DNA of 64,000 nt from Adiantum capillus-veneris (GCA_014529385.2 CM043967.1:5779001-5843000), one strand, 5' to 3'. Positions 34,738 through 47,457 are shown, numbered from the stretch's first letter. Notes: generated from the sequence alone by a model not told the origin. Translations and numbers: made by a program.

Positions 34738-34755
34738 TGGTATCAGAGCACAAGG
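34738..34755 (+). promoter_or_regulatory. tRNA-iMet primer-binding site
   Basis: TGGTATCAGAGCACAAGG begins one base after the 5' LTR. The first 12 bases match the usual plant initiator-tRNA-Met primer site, so minus-strand synthesis would start here. Confidence 0.9.
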
Positions 34756-35154
34756 TTTCTCTTTTCTTGCTCAAGAAGGGAGGTCCTCAAGCTAGCTATA
34801 AATGGTTGGTATTATTAATTGCCTGTGAGTAAGTAGAATAGAGATTTTTCAGCCTTTGTAGTGCGCCGGCCTTCGTGCAGGTAACGGGGCATCACCGTCG
34901 AGAGCTATGGTCTTAATAGTGGAGTCCTACCGGGCTTGCCTACGGCTTAACCACTATTGAGCTATTAGAAGCTTCACAGGAGCCGGTACTGTTTTGGTGT
35001 TGAACGACCCTCTCTTCTATTCCTTGCAATTAATGGTATTTGAGCCACGGGTACAATAGCTTGAGTGCTTTTTCTAAAGGGGTAAAGAGGAGTAGCAACT
35101 AGGGCTTGAAGTGCCAAAGTACACCTAAAAATTTTACACCTAAAAGTTGTTAGA
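34756..35154 (+). mobile_element. Chromovirus leader
   Basis: Untranslated leader of about 400 bases between the primer-binding site and the gag start, GC-rich around 34865-34990. No ORF is supported. Confidence 0.6.
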
Positions 35155-36740
35155 ATGGCTGACAATAGTAAAGAGAGTGAAATTAATGTTGATAACTTTA
35201 ATTTTGCTAATGAGCAAGTTACTAATGATGCCCCGATGCTTGTTAACTATCTTGTTTCTAGGCTTCAACAAGCCATGGGCAATCCATCTCTCCAAAGTGA
35301 AGTGCAACAGCAGCTCCGTGCTCATGGGATTCTCCAAGCTCCCCACCATGACGAGAGAACACCTAGGAAGCCTCCTTGTGAGACTTCCAAAAGAGGTCTC
35401 TCTCCGATTCGGGAAGAAGAAGAGAATCCATACGAAGGGCTCAAGAATTTACTTCTTGATGATGCATATCCTTCTCAAAGGAGAAGTCAAGAGCCTCCAC
35501 CGAAGGAACGAGAAAGAAGTGAGTCTCCCGTCACCTCAGCGGAGATGGCTCCAGGAAGACGGCGGGCTAAACGCTCTCCATCACCTCCAAAACGGAGAAG
35601 ACCATTGCACCCTTCTCCACACCATAATTCAACGAGGGATGACAAAAAGCAAGAGAAGAAAAAGGCAAGAAAGAGGACACCCTCTTCTCCATCTTCTTCA
35701 TCCTCTTCACGAAAGTGATGGTGAAGACGATGAAGATCCAGACAAGAAAAAGGCGAGAAAGAGGTCACCCTCTTCTCCACCTTCCTCAAATTCTTCACCT
35801 TCTGAAGAAAGTGATGGTGCAACCTTTGAACCATCAAAAAGAAGAGGCCATAGGAAATCCTATGCCGCATGGAAGAGGTCGTCCAAGATGAAGAGTTCAA
35901 AGAGGGAGGGAAGAGCATCTCTTTTCTTACCTATGATGGCACCTTTGGTGCTACGGACAAAGTCTTGGCCTTTATCCAACAATTTGATGCGGCGTTCGGA
36001 GATGAGGGCTTCACGGAGTCCTCTAAGCTACGTCATGTAGCTATGCACTTTCAAAAGTCCGCCAGGCAATGGTGGTCTAGCCTACGAGCCAACGGTGAAT
36101 CTCCACGAACCTGGAAAGCTTTAAGAGATTCCATTATGAAGCAGTTTTTGGCCACCGATGCCAAAAGACAAAGTACTCACTGAATGGCGAAGCTTAAAGC
36201 TCTCTCCCTATGAATCCATCCACAAATATGTAGACAAGTTTTGGGACCTACAACTCAAAGCCACTGTCTTCAAAAAGTTGGATTTTGGAGAGCAAAAGCA
36301 ACAATTTTGTGCGGGCTTAACCGAAGAAATGTCGGAGTATGTCAACTCCCAAAGGCCACGTACCATATCGGCGGTAATACACCATACTATGGTGGCCTCT
36401 CGAATCAATTTCCAAACGGGGGCTAAAAGAAAATATAAGACCACGGAAAACAAGGGTTCCAACGAGCCTAAGGGGAAGGACAATGTCCAAAAGGCTCATA
36501 AGGGCAACTCCAACAAAGCTAAAGAGAAGGGAGTTTACAAAGGTAAAATAAACTCTCTCCTGAAGAGCTTGAGCGTTATCGCAAGGATAACCGGTGTTTC
36601 AAGTGCGGCGAACAAGGGCATGCGTACCGCACTTGTCCCCAAAAGAACACCCGCCATGATCCTCCTAGAGCTACCTTGGTTGAAATCCAAGAGGAGGAGA
36701 CTCACCAAACTCACCACAAAGGATCTCCTCTATGCCATGC
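35155..36740 (+). pseudogene. Chromovirus gag, frameshifted
   Basis: Gag forms the virus-like particle. It starts with MADNSKESEINVDNFNFANE at 35155. The N-terminal part is followed by a Ser/Arg/Pro-rich stretch with a duplicated KKARKR(T/S)PSSP word and a stop at 35716-35718. A second frame (35869-36183) holds the capsid-type Retrotrans_gag core with SARQWWSSLRANGESPRTWK. A third (36158 onward) continues with YESIHKYVDKFWDLQLKA. The zinc knuckle CFKCGEQGHAYRTC lies near 36594 in yet another frame. At least three frame changes are needed to read the whole, so no full Gag can be made from this copy. Confidence 0.8.
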
Positions 36741-37089
36741 TTGGGGAAAGGTAAGAGAACATGATGCTTTTATTCTCTTTGACCCTGGTTCTACTCACAA
36801 TTTTATATCTATAGAGTTGGCCACCAAGGTAGGCATACAAGCCTCTGAGATGGGAGATGTTCTACCTACAGACAGTGCTTTCAAGGGGCAAGAAGCTTCA
36901 GTCACTCCCTTAATCGGGAAATTGAGGCTCCATGTCCAAAGCTATGTGGACAAAGATGACTTCTTTATCTCTCCTCACAAGCATGAGGATGTAATACAGG
37001 GGCACCATGGTTTGATCGCCTGGCTGCCAATATTAAATTCCCTAAAAGGAGAATCTCCTTTAAGTTCAGGGAAAAAGACATGTATATAG
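36676..37089 (+). pseudogene. Chromovirus protease region
   Basis: The frame contains DAFILFDPGSTHNFISIELA, a retropepsin active-site block in which the usual Asp-Ser/Thr-Gly is Asp-Pro-Gly. The following strand LRLHVQSYVDKDDFFI fits gypsy proteases. It follows the zinc knuckle directly. A stop at 37087 and a frame change separate it from RT. Confidence 0.7.
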
Positions 37090-38213
37090 ATGCTAAGGAA
37101 ATGGGTAACACTATCCCCATTGTACATACACCAGCTTTCAACAAGTCAATAAAGAGCTTTATTTCTGTGTACATGATTTTTGTTAAAGATTCTCAAAATG
37201 AACCTAATGCTTTAGCAAAAGAAAATAAACGCAACCAAAAGGAATTAGAGTTATCCAATTTTCTCAAGGGGTTTCAAGATGTTTTTATTTTGACGACATC
37301 CCTTGTGAGCTACCTCCTAAACGAGGTAATGATGACCATGCAATTGAACTTCTTCCAGGAAGTTCACCACCTAACAAACCTCCTTATAGAGTTTCTCAAG
37401 CTCAACAAGAGGAGCTTATGCGGCAAGTGCATGAGTTAGTTGAGAAGGGCATGGTTAGGCCTAGCTCATCTTCGTTTTGCTCACCTGTGCTATTAGTGCA
37501 AAAGAAAGACGACACATATCGTATGTGTGTTGACTATAGAGCACTAAATAGGATCACTATCAAGAATAGGTTTCCCGTTCCATGGGTAGAAGACCTATTT
37601 GATAAGCTACAAGGATTGACCTAATTCAGTAGGATTGACCTAAAAAGTGTCTATCATCAAATAAGGATAGTTGATCAAAACAATGTAAAGACCGCATTTC
37701 GCACCACATTTGGTCTTTACGAATACATTGTCATCCCTTTTGGCCAGTGACCAATGTACCAACCACATTCAACCGCTTGATGGAGAAGCTGTTCAGGCCT
37801 CATCGAACCTTCACTGGCGTGTTCTTTTGATATTATCATCTACTCTAATTCATTAGACGAACACAAGCAACACCTCCAGGTAATATTTCAAGTTTTAAGA
37901 GAGAATAAACCTTATGTTAATCGAAAGAAAAGTGAATTTTTCTTGCAAGAGATTCAGTATTTAGGTCACATTATCTCTCAAGATGGCATCCAAATGGATC
38001 CATCAAAGTTAGAGGTAATAAAAGGATGGCCTAAACCAAAGAATCTTCATGAACTAAGAAGCTTTATAGGCATACTATAGACGCTTCATAGAAAAGTTCT
38101 CACAAATTGCGGGACCATTACATGACTTAACAAAGAAAAGCGTTAGGTATACATGGTCTGCTAAGGAGAAAAATGCTTTCGAACAGCTTAAAGAAAAGCT
38201 TATCCCTCAACCT
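37090..38213 (+). pseudogene. Chromovirus reverse transcriptase, multiple lesions
   Basis: Recognisable RT blocks are SSSFCSPVLLVQKKDDTYRM, CVDYRALNRITIKNRFPVP and LGHIISQDGIQMDPSKL. A TAA follows LFDKLQGLT at 37622, where gypsy RTs read Phe-Ser. Further on, the catalytic motif region (37818-37845) reads VFF then a shifted frame with a single Asp instead of FFDD followed by IIIYS. A one-base loss and a stop therefore destroy the active site. Stops near 37750 and 38080 add to the damage. Confidence 0.8.
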
Positions 38214-38591
38214 GTGCTTACACTACCGGATCTCTCAGAACCATTTGAGGTCCAATGTTATGCTTGTGGTGATTGCCTTGGAGCTGTTTTGCTTCAAGAA
38301 GGGCACGCCATAGGCTATGAAAGTCGAAGGCTCCACCCTGTTGAGCAAGCTCTAGGCATATATGAAAAGGAACTCCTTGCAATTCTACATGCCTTAGACT
38401 CATGGAAGCACTATTTATTGGGGACTCCTTTCATTTTGCGAACGGATCACCAAAGTCTTAAGTACTTCATGATGCAGACCAAGCTCTCCGACAAACAAAT
38501 GAGGTGGGAAAATTTCCTTTCGCAATTTCATTTTCATATTGCTCACATTGCTGGCAAGAATAATCAAGTAGCAGATGCACTCTCAAGATGA
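38214..38591 (+). pseudogene. Chromovirus RNase H domain with altered catalytic residue
   Basis: An open 125-residue segment spans the gypsy RNase H: PFEVQCYACGDCLGAVLLQE, ESRRLHPVEQALGIYEKELL, LRTDHQSLKYFM and HIAGKNNQVADALSR. The first catalytic Asp (usual text CDACGDCLGAVL, kept in the related copy near 51270) is Tyr here. The segment ends in a TGA immediately after ADALSR. Confidence 0.85.
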
Positions 38592-38597
38592 CCGAGA

Positions 38598-39730
38598 GTG
38601 AATGCGGTTTCCATAGCAACTCACAATGATCTATCTTCAATGATAGATGAGTATGCTATTGATTCCGATTTTAGAGATGTGATTTCAGCCCTTGCATTAG
38701 GGAAGAAAGAAGAACCATTTACTTTACAAGATGGTTATCTTCTCTATGGCAATAGACTATGCATTACTAACTCTCTAAGTGAGAAAGTAATGTATGAGTC
38801 TCATGCTCCTCCTTACGCGGGGTATAGAGGGATTCAGTCTACCCTAAAGGGAATTGAAACATATTTCTATTGACCTACCATGAAAGTGAACGTACAAGAG
38901 TATGTTTCTAAATGTGTGGTATGCCAAAAGACAAAATTTGATAGAGGGAAGCAACCTGGATTGCTTCAACCCTTGCCAATCCCTAATTCACCATGGGAGA
39001 GCATAGCCATGGATTTTATCTTTGGATTGCCTAAGTCGATCCATGGGAATACGGGAATATGGACGATAGTAGACAGATTCAGTAAACAAGCTCATTTTAT
39101 ACCTGTCAAAAAGACTATCAAAGCCCATCAAATAGCAACCCTCTTCATTTCACAAATTTTTTAAGTACCATGGCTTGCCAATGTCCATAGTGTCGGATAG
39201 AGATCCTAGAATGACCAGTAATTTCTGGAAGGGTCTCTTTGAGAATTTAGGGACAAGGCTAAACTTCTCTTCGGCCTATCATCCACAAACGGATGGCCAA
39301 AGTGAAATAACTAACCTAACAATCCTCGATCTACTAAAAGCCTATGTAACGAAAGTAGATCAAAGATCCCAATGGGAGAAGTACTTGCCCTTAGTGGAGT
39401 ATGCTTACAATAACACTGTACATACTTCCACAGGAAAAGCACCTTTTGAGGTAATTGAGGGGAGATAAAAAAGTCCCTTGCTACTTAAGGTACATGGGAA
39501 GGTCTTCGCTACAGATGAGTATAGCCGAGACCTACAAGAATCTTTTCAAAAGATTAAGGATGCTATCTCTATCTCACAACAAAGGAAAAAGGTTGCTGCT
39601 GACAAGCACAGAAGAGCCCAAGCCTTTAAAGAAAATGATTGGGTCTTATTAAAATTTCCCAAGGCTCGATTAAGGCACATGACGGGCAAGAATCCTACGG
39701 GACACCAAAAGTACTATGCTAAATAGCAAA
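38598..39730 (+). pseudogene. Chromovirus integrase
   Basis: Integrase joins cDNA to the host DNA. The N-terminal zinc-binding part includes ESHAPPYAGYRGIQS, where the related copy at about 50720 has His in place of the second Tyr, then SKCVVCQKTKFDRG. A TGA replaces Trp at 38871. The core has MDFIFGLPKSIHG, IVSDRDPRM and SAYHPQTDGQSE, so the three catalytic acidic residues are present, but a frameshift at about 39163 (extra T in a T run) and a TAA at 39466 split it. The C-terminal part (39478-39726) continues with AADKHRRAQAFKENDWVLLK. Confidence 0.85.
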
Positions 39731-39922
39731 AAGGTACTATGGTCCCTTCCAGATTCTTAGGCCAATCAATGAGATGGCCTATGAACTCAAGTTGCCCAAT
39801 CATGGATCATACACAATGCTTTCCACGTGAGCCTATTAAAGCCTTACAAAGGAGAGCCACCTCAAGAACCAACTACCGAAGACCCATCGGAGATCGCGGA
39901 CCAAGAAGAGGTGCTGCAGCCC

Positions 39923-40090
39923 GAGTCCATTCTCCGACATGAAGACAAGTTAATAAGAGGCGGTAAGACTATCCGATGATATCTTATTAAGTTTAAGAAT
40001 TATCCTTTTGAAGATGTTAGATGGATGCAAGGCATACAATTAAAGGATAACCTAAACCTTGTCAATGCTTACAATGCTTCCCAAGAGTAA
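39923..40090 (+). pseudogene. C-terminal chromodomain of the chromovirus integrase
   Basis: The text ILRHEDKLIRGGKTIR, then a TGA, then YLIKFKNYPFEDVRWM and LNLVNAYNASQE matches a chromodomain, which directs integration to heterochromatin by binding modified histone tails. It lies in a different frame from the preceding integrase. A minus-strand copy occurs at about 49455-49640. Confidence 0.7.
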
Positions 40091-40424
40091 GCAAATGTAC
40101 AAAATGTTAAAAATGAACAAAGTTTTTGTCTTATAAGACTCTCTTTTTCTTTATTGTGCACAAAAATGAAGTAGTATGCATGCTTAGATCAAGTTTGCGG
40201 ACATGATGTCTCCCAAACACCAAGTAGAGCTTGTCACTCTACTATGGAAGATTGATAGGACTAATGTCCAGACATGCTTGCGGAAGCCTCAGGCTCTCAA
40301 GCGCCACATGGACTAGTCATCCATTGTGGAATGATGTCTTAGTCTAACATAGGGATCCTCTACCCGCTAAGAAAAGGACTAATGAATATGCTTTATCTTC
40401 TCTACCCCATAGTCGAGGACGACT

Positions 40425-40445
40425 ATGATTTCAAGAGAGAGGTAA
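40425..40445 (+). promoter_or_regulatory. Polypurine tract of the chromovirus
   Basis: AAGAGAGAGGTAA directly precedes the 3' LTR; the same word in inverse orientation borders the LTR at 49098, supporting its role as plus-strand primer. Confidence 0.65.
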
Positions 40446-40841
40446 TGTCATAATAATCAATATCTAATTCTCCTAAATGATTTTCTCATGTTAAACTGAT
40501 CATTTACTATGGGGAAGTGCCAGGGGAGAAAAAGCTAGAATATTGGTTAAGCTAGCAGACCGGCCACAGTAGGGATCCAAAGGAGGGAAAATAGGGATCC
40601 AAAGGGGGGGCCATCTGCAAAAGAGCCATGTGCAACAATGGGCTTAAAAGACCCTAAGGTTCAGCTCATTAAGACTTCCAAAATGCTAAGGTTCCAAAAT
40701 TCAAAGGTTGTGTCCAAAGGTCAAGCATTGGGGGGAATTGGATGCTTTGTGTGTGTCCCAAAAGTCTTTATCAATCCCTACACAGGAGGGGGCGAGCCTT
40801 GGGAGTAGGGGATGAGAGAGAAACTCACACACACACACACA

Positions 40842-40938
<97 letters not shown>

Positions 40939-42134
40939 TCCCTTTACACAAAGGGAATGAGGGACACATGTCAGCTCCCTAGCCCAGATGCCCACAAGGT
41001 GTACCCAATTCCTATTGGATGGCCTTGGAGGTGGACCAATTAGAATTAGGTTAGAGTAAATTAGTTTAATTAATTTAAAAACACTTAATAAAAGAACCAA
41101 TGAGAATTAAGCTCTCTAGAAGACTATTGGACAGTCTCCCAAGGGGTCCAATGAGCATTCAACATCCCAATGGCTTGCCTGATTCCTATTGGCCAGGAGG
41201 CAAAGGGGTCCAATGAGAGTTTAGTTGCATTTATTAATTACATAAAGCTCTCACAAAAGGGAAAGGGGGACACATGTCAAAAGGCTATCACTTATACTGC
41301 TTAATTATCATTGGCTAGCCCTAGGGAGGTCCAATGAGACTGTAGCATGAGCAAATAGCAAGAGGGGTCGACCAAGAGAGAGAGGGGGCTGATTTTTGCA
41401 AGGCATTATCACACACACACACACACACTCACACAATCTCATGTGTGAAGTAAAGAAGACTCTCTCTCCTTCTCAAGCTTTAATGGAAAGCTTACCACCT
41501 ACTCCAAGCTTGTGAGAAGGGAGGCCTACACCAACAACTCTTGGCTTTGTGATGCAAATCCAACCAAGATCCAAGCTTCAATGCATGCTCATCTCCTCTA
41601 CCATGCTAATTACTACGCTAAGCTATGCTAATATGAGTGATTATGTGAGGAGATGTACATATTTCTCGTAAGAATACTCCTTCTTCCTCTCAATCTGCTC
41701 TCATACCCCGCTAGCTCTCACCATCTTCGAAGGTGTGTGAGGTCTTGGGTTTGAGACCGGAGAGAATTGATGTTGTGTTTGATAAGTGTTTTGCTTAGTG
41801 CATGAAGCTTTCATCTTCATTGCACTAGCTAGTCTTGAAGGAACACAAGAATTGTATTGTACAATGTCTCTCTTAATGGGAGAAACCATAATACAAAGCC
41901 TTTTGGAGGGGGGACTGGCTCCATGTAAATCCGGTCCTCAACTGTTGTCAATAGCTTAATTTTTCTCTCTTTTGAAAGTATTGTTCATGCTATCAAACTA
42001 GGTGTTATGTTTTTTGTTGCTCTCTCTACCCAAGCACTCTTGTAATTCTCATTAGGAATCTATTCTAATGAAATGCCCACTATGTTCATATTAATTTCTG
42101 CTACACACAAGTTACTAGGCCATTAAATGTTACA
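40446..42134 (+). repeat. 3' LTR of the chromovirus
   Basis: 1689 bp with the same ends and internal order as the 5' LTR. Seen differences include A/G and C/T changes near 40629, 40665, 41040 and 41340, and the CA-tract interruption pattern. It is followed by the duplicated target TATCT. Confidence 0.92.
40825..40935. repeat. (CA)n microsatellite in the 3' LTR
   Basis: About 110 bp of CA repeats with one CTCA interruption; counterpart of the tract at 33424-33536. Confidence 0.95.
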
Positions 42135-42139
42135 TATCT

Positions 42140-45100
42140 GGCCATCCAAGGTGGCCAATTTAACTGCCCCGCTTGGTGAAACACTTTTGAGTACAAAAGG
42201 ACCAGGCCCCTTTTTCTTGAACTTAGGGATGTGTTGTTTCAAAGAGTAGACTAATACAAGATCTCCTTGCTTGAAGATTTTTGTTAATAGATGTGAGTCG
42301 AAGAACTGTTTCTGTTTCCTTTTCTCAGCATAGATGTGTGCAATAGCAGCTAGTGTTAGGTCATCTAATTTCTCAAGATTTTGAAGTCGTTCCAATAGTT
42401 GATGACCCGTCCACTCTAGTTCATGTGCTACTATGAGGGTTGGCAATAAAAAATCCATTGGCAATATAGCACATACCAAATAAAATGGAGTGGCATTAAG
42501 GGTTATTTGTACAAAACCCTATAAGCCCATAGAGCAGAATGGAGATTCATCTCCCAATCTGTTCTTCTCAAGCTCACAATTTTAGTAAGCACAAAGAAAA
42601 GGATTTATTTGTAAGCTATGTTGGCCATTTTCTTGAGGATGATAGGGCACGGATTTGTTATGGATGACCATAAACTCATTAAGCAAGTTCTCTATCACCT
42701 CGTTGAGGAAATGTGTCCCTTGATCACTCACAAGCTCAATGGGAAGTCTGCATCATGTGAACATACATTTGTACAAGAATGCAGTCGTGTTTTGTGCATC
42801 CTTCTTCCTAGTGGCTCTATCTTTTGTCCACTTGGTCAGATAATCAGTGGTTATGATAATATAGTGTGCTTGAGTTTTGTAAGTAGGTGGTTGCATAGGA
42901 CCAACAAATTCTATACCCCATCCAACACATTCTCTTACTCCTATCATTAATCACAATGGCATGATATCCATTGTAATCAGCATTTTGGCCCTTTGACAAG
43001 AGTCACATCTTCTAAAAAAATTCTTTTGCATTTGCAAATAGAGTTGGTCACCATATACCACATCAGTATTTCTCTAGCCATAGTCTCTTGAAATAAATGT
43101 CCCTCTGCTAGACCCACATGTGCTTGTTCTGAGATAGGAATATACTCATCTTCATTGGCACATAGTCTAAATTGTTGGCCCTTTCCCTCTTCTATGTAGC
43201 TTCTGGACAATCATGGTGTAATTTGTTGCCTCCATAACAATTTCTCTTCGTCTTCATTTGCTCATTTCTTCAGGGAATTTTCTATTCACCAAGTACTCCA
43301 CCACATATATGCTCCATCTAGGTGCAATTGAGATCTAGAACATATGTATCATGTGGTAATGTTGGCCTCTTTTTGCATTGAAAGCAGTTGTTTACATATG
43401 CATGAACATTTTTTCTCATGTCGAGATTTGTAACAAGGTAGCATGTGGTATTGCTGCTCTCTTTTTTCATTGAAAGCAGTTATTTACATAGGCATGAACA
43501 TCTCTTGTCATGTTTGTCTTGTAAATTCCTAACCATGTAAGTCATTTCAAAGTTTGGTTTTCTGCAAAATGGATTCCACCACTACTGTATCAACCCGATT
43601 TAAGTAGTCGGCTGGTTCTTTTAGGCTTCTGCATAAAAATAGAATTCTATCCTTGTTTTTTATATACAATCTCCCAGCCAACAATTGATACATGGTTGAT
43701 TCTCGATCAGTCATGACGTGATTGGAGGTGGGATTTGTGACTCTACTTGAGCTATAGTCATCTAAGAGACTAGATCCTTTGACCATCTAGAAATTATCTT
43801 AATTGAGAATAGATCAGCATCAGGCAAATACAACCCCCTTGTGAGGTTCTCTTGAGGTAATTCTTGATAGGTGATCTGCTCGTTGATGTGTGGTGCCCTT
43901 CTTAACTACCACTATGAAACCAAACTCCAGCAACCATCTTAAAATCCTACCAGTGTTACACAGTTTGTTGACTAGATAAAGTAGAGCATGGTACTTCAAA
44001 AACAAGACTAACTTACTTACTGATAAGCAATGCATGAACTTTTTAATTGCATAGACCATGCCACATCCTTCCCTCTCTACCATGGTTTAATTTTTTCAGC
44101 TGTGTTCAATTGCATGCTAGCATATGAGATGGGAAAACCCATGGTTCCCTATCCTAGTTGTGCTAGTATGCTACCAATACCAAAGTTTGAAGCATCAACA
44201 TACACATGGAAAATTTTATTCCAATGTGGAGTCTTTAAAATAGGTTTTGTGAAGGCAAAGCTTGTTTAATCTTCTGAAACGACTCTTCACACTCATCGAT
44301 CCATACAAACTGAGTGATAAGGCCATAAATAGGCTTAGTAGTGAGACAACATACATGTCGATAAATGTGCGATAGTATCCACAGTGTCCCATGAATTCTT
44401 GAACTTCCTTGAAATTCATTGGTCTAGGCATTTCAACAATCATTGACACCTTTTCTACATCTACCACAATGCCATTTTTTGAAACAATATGACCAAGAAT
44501 TTTGCCTTGTCTAATTGTGAATACACATTTTTTGGGATTCGAACAAATCCTATATAGATGGCATTTCTCAAAGACACACTTGAGGTGTTCAAAATGGTCT
44601 TCTCTTTTAAATAAATGCACACAAAGATCATCCATGTAAAGTTCTAAAAAGTCTCTCAGATGTTCTTTAAATGCATGGCTCATTAGCCTTTGGAATGTTT
44701 TTGGTGCATTTGTCAGCCCAAAAGGCATAACTCTATAAGAAAATAAATTCCATTATGTGGCAAAAGCCATTTTGTGTTGATCTTTAGGATCAACGTCTAA
44801 TTGATTGTAACTAGAGAACCCATCCAAGAAGATGTAGGCTTCTTTTTCAGCTACTCTTTTTACAACATGATATGCGATGCGAAGAGGATAATTATCTCAT
44901 ATGGTTGCAACATTTACCTTCTTAAGGTTCACACACACTTGAGTTCCCATTTTTCTTTGGTACCACCAAAACTGGTGACACCCAGTCAGTGTGTTCTATT
45001 TTGTAGATGAATTCAACTTCCTTGAGTTTTTCTATCTCCTCCTTGATCTTTTTGGCAAATGTCTCATTGTAGATATAGGGTCTTTGTCTACTCGGTTTGG

Positions 45101-46834
45101 CATCATCTCACATAAGAATAGTGTGTTGACAAATTTCAAGATCTATCCCTTTGAGATCTTTGTACCATGCAAAAACGTCCCTATACTCCTTCAAAGTTTT
45201 GATGAGGATCTCCTCCTCTTCTTGAGACAAATCCATAGCTACGTAGGCTGATTTCGGTTCTTTCCCAGGCCCTGCTAGGTCAATCTTTTTGGCGTTTCCT
45301 GTGCCTTTGTAGAATTTTCTTGGTTCCTTAGGTTGTCTCATTGATTGTTCATATGTTTTGTAATGTAATGGAACACTAATAGCCCCTTGTTGATTGGTAT
45401 CAGACTACATTTCAATGGTCCATACATCTTTCAACGTCCTTTTCAACTCTTTTTAGTTGACTTTTTGCTCTGTTTTTATCATTGAAGGTTCCTTTTCTTT
45501 TGTTTTGTCAGTCTTTTGCAATTTCCATTTCATTTTGGGTTCTTGTTTTGCATTCTTTTCATTTCTTGAGATGGGATATCTGCCGATGAATTATCCTTGA
45601 TACAACCCTCAATGTCAACCATCACCATTAATTGTGTCTTGTCTTCTAATTTTGGCATGTTTCAATTTCTTTTCAGTTCATCCTCTCGTTGTTCTCAATA
45701 TCTCTATTGTCATCTCTGATGCTAATTAGAGAAATCAAAAACCTTCTCTTCCCCTCCTCACAACAATAGTTTTTCTCTAACATGCTCTTTTTTTGAGTCA
45801 GAATTCTCTGTGGTAAGAGCTTCCTCCTCTAGCTCATCTGTAGCATTGTAATAGTGATCAGAGAAAACTTTCTATTCATCCAATAGTACAATTCTTATCA
45901 TTTAGATGGAAACAATGTCATAGCCTTCTTTGTCACAAGACAAGGTCAGCATGCACTCATTGAGACACACATCCATGTTAGCCAAAATTTGAGTCCATCC
46001 AAATGGCTCAAGCAAATGTTCAGGAAAAGGGTCTGGTACATAATCAACATCATCTACTTCTCGTATCAAGATGCAACCTTCACATTGTTAACTACCATTC
46101 TCTGAAGTTCCACACATCCAAATTGGAGCATCCTTGTTCAACCATGATGGTAATTTAGTCTCAACCGATGTTTCAGATCAAGCTCTTGGAATGGTGTTTT
46201 CAAGACATCCTTGTATGAGTGATCTTTTAGATTTACACACTCGTAATTGATCCAACCTATTTCAAGTATAGATAATCATTTCCCAGTCTTGGATCAATTT
46301 TATTTGCCTCATGAAAGGTCGTCCTAAGATGATTTCATAGTTCAATTTTCTCACAAAATCTACAATGGAAAATGTGTGCTGGTAGTCAATTCCACATGAG
46401 TGGACTATTATTTTTTCTAACAATCCCATGGGTCATTCAATGTGCCCATCCACCAATTTCAATTTCATTCTCGTCTACCTAATTGCAGGTCTTTACTAGT
46501 CTTCCCAGACTACCTTTGTTGCTACGACAATGCTAGCTCTATTGTCTAGTATAGCCATGGTGGTTACATAGTTATATTGCACAAGAAGAGTTGTGTTTCT
46601 CTCATTTCCTTTGCAATAATCCCCCACCTTCTTCACAAGAACAAATTTGACAAGTTTTCCCCAAGATTCTTCTATGTGCAACTCTTTGACTCTTTCTTTT
46701 GTTAGCCCCATTATGCCCACTTTCTCTAAAGTGCTTTGTAGATATTTCCATAGATATGGTCTAATCTTCAACAACTCACCCAATGCTATGGTGCATTGAA
46801 TCAGTGTTGACATGATAGACTGCATATTCTCCAC
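42140..46834 (-). pseudogene. Degenerate minus-strand gypsy pol (older element)
   Basis: In transcript order the blocks are: a protease-like AILDNRASIVVATK (46560-46515); an RT leader SAYVAMDLSQEEEEILIKTL and DVFAWYKDLKGIDLEICQH (45341-45108); RT with MPFGLTNAPKTFQRLMSHAF and the catalytic YMDD (44728-44216); RNase H remnants with VVVKKGTTHQRADHLSRI (44083-43820); integrase pieces (43210-42977 and 42947-42753, with DYLTKWTKDRA); and an integrase C-terminus FKKKGPGPFVLKSVSPSGAV (42479-42140). The KDVFAW and ADHLSRI words recall the Athila/Tat side of the gypsy family. Stops and frameshifts are frequent. The frame's last codons are cut by the chromovirus insertion, so this element is the older one. 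Its LTRs were not identified. Confidence 0.75.
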
Positions 46835-46863
46835 ATGTAGAGTCTGCTTTGTCTGGTTTAATT
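46835..46863. other. Spacer upstream of duplicated block X
   Basis: Short spacer between the protease-like frame and the start of the duplicated flank. Confidence 0.2.
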
Positions 46864-47457
46864 CAATGGTCTTGCAACCAACAATGTCTCTTTGTTATCT
46901 CCCAAGTATGATGGTAAAGTCTTGAAAGTTTGAGAATTTAAAAAGCTCAACCATTTTGATCCCCAATCTCCATACAGAGACTATCCATCTAACTCAATGG
47001 GTGGTTTTGTTATGTAAAATTTGAGTTATGAGCACATCTAGAAGGAGGTTAGTCGCAACAAAAACACAATTGTACCGTGAAAAACTTACAATTTCGTGAA
47101 GAGCTTTCACCTGTGAACGTGATGAAGCGAGCGGCACTTCAAAGGGACACTTCATGAGGGAGTTATGAGGTTGAAAAAGAAGAAGAAGAGTACACAGTGC
47201 TCTGCAAAAACTTTGTATGCTTATTATAGAAAAAACTCTCCTTTAGGTTTCATAAAAATTATCTCTTAAAATGAATGCAACCTAGAGCTTAGCAATGATG
47301 CCCCCACACTCCTCCTGCCTAATTGGGCAATGGCATGGGGCAAGCCACACATGCATCATAAAGTCATGAAAATTTATAGTATTATTTTTGAATTGCACAT
47401 GCCAAATATTGCCATTTTTTTCTCTCAAGGCCAATGCAAGTTGCAACCTTGGTAGGT
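46864..47457. repeat. Duplicated flank X (copy 1)
   Basis: The block starts CAATGGTCTTGCAACCA and ends at TAGGT beside an LTR. A copy with scattered substitutions lies at 51751-52344, also directly beside an LTR. No gene is visible in it. It may be the non-coding 5' region of the older minus-strand gypsy element. Confidence 0.8.
47453..47457. other. Target-site duplication TAGGT (left)
   Basis: TAGGT precedes the LTR at 47458. The matching TAGGT follows the other LTR at 53987-53991, while the equivalent position in copy 2 (52340-52344) reads TACGT. Confidence 0.75.

Larger units (their letters stand above)
33045..42134 (+). mobile_element. Full-length chromovirus (Ty3/gypsy), ORFs broken
   Basis: The 9.09 kb element has LTRs of 1692 and 1689 bp, a 5 bp target duplication, a tRNA-iMet primer-binding site and a gag-protease-RT-RNase H-integrase order ending in a chromodomain, the mark of chromoviruses. 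The LTRs differ by only a few substitutions and microsatellite length, so insertion looks recent. Yet the coding region carries many stops and frameshifts, and catalytic residues are altered. It was inserted into an older minus-strand gypsy element, interrupting the last codons of its integrase. The same LTR family occurs as solo or truncated copies at 15774-17375, 47458-49098 and 52345-53986. Confidence 0.92.

Noticed and set aside
36208-36483. Minus-strand frames opposite the chromovirus gag
   Set aside because: They are antisense shadows of the clearly recognisable plus-strand gag.
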